Positions 6,724-11,765 of a DNA stretch of 11,765 bases are shown one piece after another. The position numbers were made by a program, and so were the translations under genes. Source of the DNA: Acidobacteriota bacterium. Lineage in GTDB: Bacteria; Acidobacteriota; Polarisedimenticolia; J045. The stretch is taken from contig JAMOQA010000319.1 of NCBI GenBank assembly GCA_027064265.1, positions 1 to 11,765 on the forward strand. The letters run 5' to 3'. The notes under the pieces are model-generated. The model saw only the letters and a program-made list of their open reading frames with translations, was not told the DNA's origin and did no database searches. The first letter of the stretch is position 1. Each line of letters starts with the position of its first letter.

Positions 6724-7926
6724 ATGCCCGTTCTCCGCGCCGCCGCCCGGCGGCTGCTCGTCGTACCGGTCCTGGTCCTCCTCGGGGCGACCGTCGCGCT
6801 CGCCGGGAATCCCCGGCTCTGGGAGGACCCGAAGACACACCAGGTCTACACCGAGCCCGGCGAGGGCCGCGTGCCGGTCACGCTCGATGGCGACCACGCC
6901 ACGACGGAAGTCCGGCTCGCCTCGAAGGCGCTGAAGCTCCAGTTCAGCGGGGTGCACTACCTCGGCTTCGTCTACCGCGACCCGGACGGCGAACCGAGCA
7001 CGTCGAAGTTCGAGACCCGGCGGAACTACCTCCAGGTGAAGGCGTACTTCGACGAGAAGAACTACATGCGCCTCACCCTGGACACCTACCAGGAGACGAA
7101 GGCCCCCGGCACGAAGGGTGACGGGAGCTGGAACGTGCGGCTCAAGTACGCCTACCTGTGGCTGGCCGACGTCCTTCCCCATACCGGCGTCGAGATCGGC
7201 CAGGTGCACCGCCCCTGGATCGACTACGAGGAGCACCACGGCTGGTTCTACCGCTCGATCTCGAAGACCTTCGTCGAGGCGGGCGAGGGGGCGCATCTCA
7301 TCAACTCGGCGGACCTCGGTGTGAACCTCAGGACGAAGCTCGACCACTTCTCGTCGGAGCTCGCCCTCGTCAACGGCGAGGGGTACCACGGGGAGAACGA
7401 GGGGCAGGGCCTTTCCCTCGAGGCGCGCCTCACCTGGCACGCGCTGGGCACCGGCCGGAAGCACGTGAAGCCGACGCGGGATCGCTACCTGGACGTCAGC
7501 CTCTTCGGCGTGCGGAGCGACGACGACGAGGCGCGCACCGACGTGCCGACGGGAACCGACTTCACGATGGCGGGCGTGCACGTCGTCTACAACTGCCCCC
7601 GCTTCCTGGTCGCCGCCATGTACGTGGACGCCGACAACGACACGTACGGGAGGTACGACGGCGACGGCTTCTCGGTGAACGTCGAGTTCCGGCCCACCGA
7701 TCGCTGGGCGATCCTCGCCCGCCGGGACGACTGGGACCAGTCGGACCGTGTCGGGAACCACGGCGGCGACCGCACCAACACGCTCCTCGGTATCGCGTGG
7801 CGCTACGACCGGTACGTGCGGTTCATCGTCAACCTGGAGCGGGTCGACTACGACGAGGACGACTCGCTGAACGCGGACCGGGCGGACGAGGACCGCCTCT
7901 ACGCCACCGCCGAGGTCCACTGGTAG
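6724..7926 (+). CDS. outer-membrane beta-barrel protein, Porin_O/P-like (copy 1)
   Basis: Exported 400-residue protein. Signal peptide 1-27 has Arg residues, a hydrophobic core and cleavage after ALA. The mature part alternates short amphipathic strands with acidic turns, and the protein ends ATAEVHW, whose terminal Trp is the expected barrel-assembly signal. The segment EIGQVHRPWIDYEE, then FYRSISKTF, resembles the GQxxxPF...ERS region of phosphate-selective porin O/P proteins, so a substrate-permeable channel is likely; substrate unknown. Start is supported by GGGAGGA 6 bases upstream. It is about 75% identical, without gaps over 370 residues, to the copy at 10172-11377. A perfect 12-bp hairpin follows, then the ArsR promoter, so it is probably a separate transcription unit from the repressor. 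Confidence 0.8.
   Translation: MPVLRAAARRLLVVPVLVLLGATVALAGNPRLWEDPKTHQVYTEPGEGRVPVTLDGDHATTEVRLASKALKLQFSGVHYLGFVYRDPDGEPSTSKFETRRNYLQVKAYFDEKNYMRLTLDTYQETKAPGTKGDGSWNVRLKYAYLWLADVLPHTGVEIGQVHRPWIDYEEHHGWFYRSISKTFVEAGEGAHLINSADLGVNLRTKLDHFSSELALVNGEGYHGENEGQGLSLEARLTWHALGTGRKHVKPTRDRYLDVSLFGVRSDDDEARTDVPTGTDFTMAGVHVVYNCPRFLVAAMYVDADNDTYGRYDGDGFSVNVEFRPTDRWAILARRDDWDQSDRVGNHGGDRTNTLLGIAWRYDRYVRFIVNLERVDYDEDDSLNADRADEDRLYATAEVHW
6814..7926 (+). repeat. long direct repeat, copy 1 (porin mature region)
   Basis: This 1113-base segment, from the RLWEDPKTH codons to the stop, is colinear with 10265-11377 (also 1113 bases) without insertions or deletions. Hand alignment of the translations gives about 279 identical of 370 residues. 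Some nucleotide blocks are identical or almost so, for example around the VYTEPGEGRVP and KNYMRLTL codons. Sequence before the mature region is not similar. Confidence 0.85.
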
Positions 7927-7953
7927 GCCCGTCGGCCCGAACCGCGTGCCACC

Positions 7954-7982
7954 GGGGGCGTCCCGCCGGCCGGGACGCCCCC
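7954..7982 (+). terminator. perfect hairpin terminator after the first porin
   Basis: GGGGGCGTCCCG and CGGGACGCCCCC form a 12-bp perfect stem with a 5-base CCGGC loop, 28 bases after the porin stop and 28 bases before the ArsR -35 box. Only a short pyrimidine tail (TCTC) follows, so termination may not be purely intrinsic. Confidence 0.7.
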
Positions 7983-8010
7983 TCTCGCGTCACGCGGCGG
8001 GCGACCGGGC

Positions 8011-8039
8011 TTGACAGGTGATGCGCATTTGGCTAATAT
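8011..8039 (+). promoter_or_regulatory. sigma-70 promoter of the ArsR gene
   Basis: The -35 box TTGACA (8011-8016) is a perfect consensus. After a 17-base spacer comes TAATAT (8034-8039), a good -10. It is the best promoter in the window. The -10 box is exactly the spacer between the two operator half-sites, so a bound repressor would block RNA polymerase. Confidence 0.88.
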
Positions 8040-8049
8040 GCCAAGTGCG
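8024..8049 (+). promoter_or_regulatory. ArsR-family operator O1 (autoregulatory)
   Basis: Inverted repeat CGCATTTGGC-N6-GCCAAGTGCG: 10-base half-sites with one mismatch around a 6-base spacer that is the -10 box. Size, symmetry and position fit an ArsR/SmtB dimer site. The core ATTTGGCTA-N4-GCCAA recurs before the permease gene (14 of 18 positions identical). Confidence 0.82.
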
Positions 8050-8068
8050 AAACGACGGGAGGCCCACC

Positions 8069-8389
8069 ATGGACCGGAAGACGCAGGCCGGCTACGAGGC
8101 CCGGGCCAGGATCCTCAAGGCCCTCGCCCACCCGACGCGCCTCTTCATGGTCGACGAGCTCGCCCGGGGAGAGCGGTGCGTCACCGAGCTGGCCGACATG
8201 GTCGGCGTGGACGTCTCGACGATCTCCCGGCACCTCTCCGTGCTGAAGGCGGCCGGCATCGTCCGGGACAAGAAGCGCGGCTCCCAGGTGTTCTACTCCC
8301 TCAAGGTCCCCTGCGTGCTCAAGTTCTTCTCCTGCGCCGAGTCCGTCCTCGCGAGCGTCGCCCGCGAGCACCTCGACCTGACCCGCTGA
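8069..8389 (+). CDS. ArsR/SmtB-family metal(loid)-responsive repressor
   Basis: Winged-helix repressor of 106 residues. The core is ARILKALAHPTRLFMVDEL (12-30), the recognition-helix region DVSTISRHLSVLKAAGIV (48-65) and the wing RDKKRGSQVFYSL (66-78). Cysteines are C37 (ERCVTEL), C82 (VPCVL) and C89 (FFSCAE), a plausible three-thiolate effector site. In classical ArsR proteins the first region is CVC; here the second Cys is T39. The ATG at 8069 is chosen over an upstream in-frame ATG because GGGAGG lies 6 bases before it, while the longer frame would start inside the promoter and operator. It probably represses itself and, through O2, the permease operon. Release by arsenite, an organoarsenical or a soft metal is inferred from the family and neighbours. 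Confidence 0.92.
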   Translation: MDRKTQAGYEARARILKALAHPTRLFMVDELARGERCVTELADMVGVDVSTISRHLSVLKAAGIVRDKKRGSQVFYSLKVPCVLKFFSCAESVLASVAREHLDLTR

Positions 8390-8401
8390 GGAGGCCCCGC
8401 G

Positions 8402-8515
8402 ATGCGTTCCGTGCCCCGTCGCCGGCGCCTTCACGCATTGCTATTTGGCTATCTGGCCAATCTCGCATCCCTGGAAGACGGGGCCCTCCCTGCCCCCCTT
8501 CCCCGGGAGGACTGA
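8402..8515 (+). CDS. possible 37-residue ORF between the repressor and permease genes
   Basis: An ATG 12 bases after the arsR stop, preceded by GAGGAGG, opens a 37-residue frame (MRSVPRRRRLHALLFGYLAN at the start). It ends two bases before the permease ATG and spans the operator O2. The N-terminus is basic with a short hydrophobic stretch. It could be a leader peptide coupling permease translation, or chance. No family is recognised, and overlap with a clear operator argues for caution. Confidence 0.25.
   Translation: MRSVPRRRRLHALLFGYLANLASLEDGALPAPLPRED
8443..8460 (+). promoter_or_regulatory. second ArsR operator O2 before the permease gene
   Basis: ATTTGGC-TATCTG-GCCAA repeats the O1 core: a perfect TTGGC/GCCAA dyad with the same 6-base spacing, and an A/T-rich patch in GC-rich surroundings. 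By analogy TATCTG would be a weak -10. No good -35 lies 17 bases upstream (TTCACG at 8430 has only a 14-base spacer). It suggests the permease has its own, more tightly or differently controlled, transcript. Confidence 0.7.
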
Positions 8516-8517
8516 CC

Positions 8518-9819
8518 ATGGACTGGAAGAAGGAAGGTCGGATCCTCGCCTGGCTCGTCCTCGGGTTCCTCGCCTGCTGGTGGCTCCCGGTCGACGCCCC
8601 CAGGTTCCAGGGGGCCGTCCTCGAGGCGCTCCACCTGGTCCGCTGGTACGCCCGGGAGCACGTGCTGCTCTGCCTCGTGCCGGCGTTCTTCATCGCGGGG
8701 GCGATCGCGGTCTTCGTCGGGCAGGGCTCGGTGATGCGTTACCTCGGGCCCCGCGCCCCGCGCGCTCTCGCCTACGGGGTCGCGTCCGTCTCCGGCACGA
8801 TCCTCGCGGTCTGCTCCTGCACGGTCCTCCCGCTCTTCGCCGGCATCTACCGGATGGGCGCGGGACTCGGCCCGGCGTGCGCCTTCCTCTACTCGGGGCC
8901 CGCGATCAACGTCCTCGCGATCGTCCTGACCGCCCGGGTGCTCGGCCTCAAGCTGGGCATCGCCCGGGCCGTCGGCGCGGTCGTCTTCAGCGTCGTCGTG
9001 GGCCTCGCGATGGAGCTCCTCTTCCGGCACGAGGAGCAGGAGCGGATCGAGGCGATCGCCGCGGCGGACGAGGGCGAACCCGCCCGTCCCCTCTGGCAGA
9101 ACGCCCTCTTCCTCGCGGACATGGTGGCGATCCTCGTCTTCGCCAACTGGGGCAAGCCGGACCGCCCGGAGGGCGCCTGGCACCTGGTGTGGGAGTGGAA
9201 GTGGCCGATCACCGGCCTCGCGGCGCTGGGCCTGGCCGCGATGCTCGCCGCCTGGTTCGGGATCCGCTGGTGGAAGGTGGCCCTGGCCACCGCCCCTGCC
9301 GTCGGCCTCGCCGTCGCCTTCCCCGGTCGCCCGATGGTGCCGTTCGTCGCGGGCGTGATCGGGCTCTCCGTGCTGATCGCCGGGCGCCGGGACGAGACCG
9401 GCACCTGGTTCGAGCAGTCGTGGGGGTTCGCGAAGCAGATCCTGCCGCTCCTCGCCGCCGGGGTCCTCGTCGCCGGGCTGCTGCTCGGACGCCCCGGGCA
9501 CGAGGGCCTGATCCCCTCGGCCTGGGTCTCCTCCGCCGTCGGAGGAAACTCCCTCGGCGCGAACCTGTTCGCCGCGGTGTCCGGCGCCTTCATGTACTTC
9601 GCGACGCTGACCGAGGTGCCGATCCTCGAGGGGCTCCTCGGCAACGGCATGGGCCAGGGCCCCGCCCTCGCCCTGCTGCTCGCGGGGCCGGCCCTCAGCC
9701 TGCCCAACATGCTCGTCATCCGCAGCGTCCTTGGAACCAAGAAGACCGTCGCCTACGTGACCCTGGTCGTGATCCTCGCCACGGCGACGGGAATGCTCTA
9801 CGGGGCCCTCGTCGGTTGA
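8518..9819 (+). CDS. ArsP/DUF318-type permease, metal(loid) or organoarsenical exporter
   Basis: Inner-membrane protein of 433 residues with about ten or more predicted membrane helices and a charged cytoplasmic-type loop (HEEQERIEAIAAADEGE, 171-187). Diagnostic of the PF03773 permease family is GTILAVCSCTVLPLF (93-107), with the intramembrane pair C99 and C101, followed by GAGLGPACAFLYSGPAINV (114-132). A second, similar segment, VPILEGLLGNGMGQGPA then LLLAGPALSLPNM (367-398), suggests two pseudo-symmetric halves. Relatives include ArsP, which exports trivalent organoarsenicals, and SO_0444-type proteins linked to Cu/Zn efflux, so the substrate is uncertain. Start at 8518 has GGGAGG 7 bases upstream. 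It is preceded by O2 and followed 26 bases later by the thioredoxin-like gene, which supports a thiol-reactive substrate. Confidence 0.9.
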   Translation: MDWKKEGRILAWLVLGFLACWWLPVDAPRFQGAVLEALHLVRWYAREHVLLCLVPAFFIAGAIAVFVGQGSVMRYLGPRAPRALAYGVASVSGTILAVCSCTVLPLFAGIYRMGAGLGPACAFLYSGPAINVLAIVLTARVLGLKLGIARAVGAVVFSVVVGLAMELLFRHEEQERIEAIAAADEGEPARPLWQNALFLADMVAILVFANWGKPDRPEGAWHLVWEWKWPITGLAALGLAAMLAAWFGIRWWKVALATAPAVGLAVAFPGRPMVPFVAGVIGLSVLIAGRRDETGTWFEQSWGFAKQILPLLAAGVLVAGLLLGRPGHEGLIPSAWVSSAVGGNSLGANLFAAVSGAFMYFATLTEVPILEGLLGNGMGQGPALALLLAGPALSLPNMLVIRSVLGTKKTVAYVTLVVILATATGMLYGALVG

Positions 9820-9845
9820 CCGGCCCCGCCGGAAGGAGACCAGCA

Positions 9846-10088
9846 ATGAAGATCGAAGTGCTCGGCATGGGTTGCCCGAAGTGCCGCCAGCTCGAGGCCA
9901 ACGTCCGCGCCGCCCTCGCGGAGCTCGGCATCGAGGCGGAGGTGGAGAAGGTCACCGACGTCGCGGAGATCACGCGCCGCGGCGTGATGATGACCCCCGC
10001 CCTCGCCGTCGACGGCAAGGTCCGCGCGAGCGGCCGCGTCCTTCCCGTCGGCGAGCTCCGCGGCCTGCTCGGCCAGGGCGCGGACTGA
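9846..10088 (+). CDS. thioredoxin-like small redox-active disulfide protein (CPKC)
   Basis: Protein of 80 residues in the thioredoxin_3/TIGR00412 group: a stripped-down thioredoxin fold with active-site C10-P-K-C13 in VLGMGCPKCRQLEANV, and the cis-proline at P51 in VMMTPALAVDG. It has no signal peptide, so it acts in the cytosol. Homologues commonly sit next to DUF318 permeases with an ArsR regulator (from memory). It may keep the substrate or the permease CSC pair reduced, or deliver a thiol-bound metal(loid); that role is inference. AAGGAG lies 7 bases before the start. The 26-base gap to the permease indicates cotranscription. Confidence 0.92.
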   Translation: MKIEVLGMGCPKCRQLEANVRAALAELGIEAEVEKVTDVAEITRRGVMMTPALAVDGKVRASGRVLPVGELRGLLGQGAD

Positions 10089-10089
10089 T

Positions 10090-10138
10090 CCCGCCCCGGC
10101 GGGCAACCCGGGCAGGAAGGAACACGTCCCCCGGGGAC
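10090..10138 (+). other. two small hairpins between the thioredoxin-like gene and the second porin
   Basis: CCCGC-CCCG-GCGGG (10090-10103) begins one base after the stop codon, and GTCCC-CCG-GGGAC (10126-10138) follows. Neither has a T-run. They could attenuate readthrough or protect the upstream mRNA, so operon membership of the second porin is likely but not certain. Confidence 0.4.
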
Positions 10139-10171
10139 CCGCCTGTCCCGGCGGTCATGGGAGGCATGTCG

Positions 10172-11377
10172 ATGCCACGGACTGGAGTCATTGTCGCTCG
10201 ATGGGTCGCCACGCTGCTCGTCCTCGTCCCCGTTGCCACCGGTCCGGGGCTCGCCGACGGAACGCGCCTGTGGGAAGACCCGAAGACCCACCAGGTCTAC
10301 ACCGAGCCCGGCGAGGGCCGCGTGCCGCTGGATACCCGGGAAGAGCATCCCGGGACGGAGGTCCGGCTCGCCTCGAAGGCGCTGAAGCTGGAGTTCAGCG
10401 GGGTGCATTTCCTGGGGTTCGTCCACCGGGATCCGGACGACGGACCGGGCACCTCGAAGTTCGAGACGAGGAGGAACCACTTCCAGGTGAAGGCGTTCCT
10501 CGACGAGAAGAACTACATGCGCCTCACCCTCGACGCCTACCAGGAAACCGCCGCCGAGGCGACGAACGCCGACGGGAGCTGGAACATGCGCGTCAAGTAC
10601 GCGTACCTCTGGCTCGCCGACGTGCTGCCCGGCACCGGGATCGAGATCGGGCAGGTCCACCTGCCCTGGCTGGACTACGAGGAGAGCCACGGCTGGTTCT
10701 ACCGGTCGATCTCGAAGACGTTCATCGAGGCGGAGGAGGGTGCGGCGCTCTTCACGTCGGCGGACCTCGGGGTGAACGTCCGGACCGCGTTCGACCACGT
10801 TTCCTCGGAGGTGGTCGTCGTCAACGGCGAGGGATTCCACGCCCGCAGCGAGGGGCGGGGACTCCTGGTCGGGGGACGCCTGGTGTGGCACCTGCTGGGT
10901 ACCGGGCGGAAGCGCGTGAACCCGTTGCGGGACCGCTACCTGGACGCGGCCGTCCTCGCGGTGCACAGCAACGACGACGAGGCGAAGACCGACACGCCGG
11001 ACGGGACCGACTTCGACCTGGCCGGCCTGCACGTGGTCTACAACTGCCCCCGGTTCCTCGTCGCGGCCATGTACGTCGACGCCGACAACGACGACTACGG
11101 CAGGTACGAGGGACACGGACTCACCGTGAACCTCGAGATCCGGCCCTCCGACCGCTGGGCGATCCTCGCCCGCCGGGACGACTGGGACCAGTCCGACACC
11201 GTCGCCAACCACGGCGGCGACCGGACCAACACCATCGTCGGCGTCGCGTGGCGCTACGACCGGTACGTGCGGTTCATCGTGAACCTGGAGCAGGTCGACT
11301 ACGACGACGCGGATACCTTGAACGCGAAGCTGGCCGACGAGAACCGCCTCTACGTCACCGCCGAGGTCCACTGGTAG
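10172..11377 (+). CDS. outer-membrane beta-barrel protein, Porin_O/P-like (copy 2)
   Basis: Exported 401-residue paralogue of the protein at 6724-7926. Signal peptide 1-28 (cleavage after GLA), then a mature barrel matching copy 1 without gaps, including DEKNYMRLTLD, the NCPRFLVAAMYVDADND block, RWAILARRDDWDQSD and the terminal VTAEVHW. Differences cluster in putative loop stretches such as LDTREEHPG against VTLDGDHAT. The ATG at 10172 is preferred over in-frame ATGs at 10157 and 10166 because GGGAGG (10159-10164) sits 7 bases before it and the length then matches copy 1. It starts 83 bases after the thioredoxin-like gene on the same strand with no visible promoter, so it probably belongs to the O2-controlled operon and could supply its outer-membrane step (inference). 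Confidence 0.8.
   Translation: MPRTGVIVARWVATLLVLVPVATGPGLADGTRLWEDPKTHQVYTEPGEGRVPLDTREEHPGTEVRLASKALKLEFSGVHFLGFVHRDPDDGPGTSKFETRRNHFQVKAFLDEKNYMRLTLDAYQETAAEATNADGSWNMRVKYAYLWLADVLPGTGIEIGQVHLPWLDYEESHGWFYRSISKTFIEAEEGAALFTSADLGVNVRTAFDHVSSEVVVVNGEGFHARSEGRGLLVGGRLVWHLLGTGRKRVNPLRDRYLDAAVLAVHSNDDEAKTDTPDGTDFDLAGLHVVYNCPRFLVAAMYVDADNDDYGRYEGHGLTVNLEIRPSDRWAILARRDDWDQSDTVANHGGDRTNTIVGVAWRYDRYVRFIVNLEQVDYDDADTLNAKLADENRLYVTAEVHW
10265..11377 (+). repeat. long direct repeat, copy 2 (porin mature region)
   Basis: Partner of 6814-7926, same length and orientation. About 2.3 kb carrying the repressor, permease and redox genes lies between the copies. Recombination between them could delete or amplify the cassette. 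Confidence 0.85.
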
Positions 11378-11392
11378 GAGATGGTTCCCGGT

Positions 11393-11436
11393 CTTCCTCC
11401 CGCGTCCCGGAGCCGACTCCGGCACAAGGGAGGAGG
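11393..11436 (+). terminator. two-tier hairpin between convergent genes
   Basis: The outer arms CTTCCTCCC (11393-11401) and GGGAGGAGG (11428-11436) pair with one G-T wobble. Inside them CCGGAG-CCGA-CTCCGG (11407-11422) is a perfect 6-bp stem. It begins 15 bases after the porin stop and ends just before the stop of the minus-strand gene, so it probably serves both. Confidence 0.6.
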
Positions 11437-11438
11437 GA

Positions 11439-11765
11439 TCAAGGTGACGCGGGCTCGGCGTCGACCAGGTAGAACCAGGCGGGTGGGTCGGCGGTGGCGG
11501 CGCCGGGATCGGTCCACTGGACGCCCGGCGCGTCCGGATCCTCGTCGGTGATCCCTTCCCGCCAGGGCCAGCCCCAGGTGACCGGGTCCGGGTGCGTTGC
11601 CCGGCGCACCCGGTACCCCGCCGCGTGCCCGGCTTCCTGCCAGGTCAGCAGGAGGTCGTCCTCCCGGCGCTCGACGACGAGACCGGTCACCGGGCCGGGC
11701 GCCGGGGCCGGGCACCCGGCCGCGAGGCACCGCCGGTCACCGGGGCAGTCGCCGTACGCGCCGAC
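11439..11765 (-). CDS. C-terminal end of a larger protein with a fibronectin-III-like segment (partial)
   Basis: The frame is open to the right edge, giving 108 visible residues. A GTG at 11690 is in frame, but there is no reason to start there because coding-like sequence continues upstream. First comes a short Cys/Pro-rich linker (DCPGDRRCLAAGCPAPAPGP), then LVVERREDDLLLTWQEAGHA, AGYRVRRATH and WFYLVDAE, the strand pattern of a fibronectin type III or similar beta-sandwich. Such domains often end large secreted proteins in Acidobacteriota-like genomes (from memory). The main function lies outside the window and cannot be told. Confidence 0.6.
   Translation of the reverse strand, partial: VGAYGDCPGDRRCLAAGCPAPAPGPVTGLVVERREDDLLLTWQEAGHAAGYRVRRATHPDPVTWGWPWREGITDEDPDAPGVQWTDPGAATADPPAWFYLVDAEPASP

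Noticed and set aside
8018..8389. Longer repressor starting at the upstream ATG
   Set aside because: It would begin within the promoter between -35 and -10 and lacks a Shine-Dalgarno; the ATG at 8069 has GGGAGG at the right distance.
8518..10171. Mobile element bounded by the porin repeats
   Set aside because: There is no transposase, integrase, terminal inverted repeat or target duplication; the repeats are genes with full coding sense.

Overview
The window is very GC-rich bacterial DNA. Two features point to a Gram-negative, Acidobacteriota-like organism: an acidobacterial-type VWFA-related secreted protein (2119-4251), and two outer-membrane beta-barrel proteins with signal peptides and a terminal aromatic residue. 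This placement is an inference from gene content; no rRNA is present. Strong GGGAGG-type Shine-Dalgarno sequences precede many genes and helped fix the starts, including one TTG start.

Left part (1-2022, minus strand): housekeeping genes read leftwards. A tRNA with anticodon CAU, most likely the lysidine-modified tRNA-Ile2, is followed after 43 bases by a coiled-coil/C4 zinc-ribbon protein, then an RNase HI-family protein, then the N-terminal two thirds of a YggS/PROSC-type pyridoxal-phosphate protein cut by the left edge. Middle part (2119-6578, plus strand): the secreted VWFA-related protein, a small single-cluster ferredoxin closed by a strong hairpin terminator, and an FHA-AAA+-Fis transcription activator of the sigma-54 enhancer-binding class whose GAFTGA loop is badly degenerate.

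Right part (6724-11377, plus strand): the most interesting region. Two Porin_O/P-like outer-membrane proteins, about 75% identical and colinear without gaps over 370 residues, bracket a cassette of an ArsR-family repressor, an ArsP/DUF318-type permease with an intramembrane CSC motif, and a CPKC thioredoxin-like miniprotein. The repressor promoter has a consensus -35, a 17-base spacer and a near-consensus -10 buried in a 10+10 inverted repeat. A second copy of that operator core lies between the repressor and the permease. This fits a self-regulated, thiol-dependent metal(loid) or organoarsenical resistance unit, possibly with its own outer-membrane channel; the linkage to the porins is inference from position. 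A perfect 12-bp hairpin separates the first porin from the repressor.

Right edge (11439-11765, minus strand): the C-terminal end of a larger protein with a fibronectin-III-like segment, convergent with the second porin across a two-tier hairpin.
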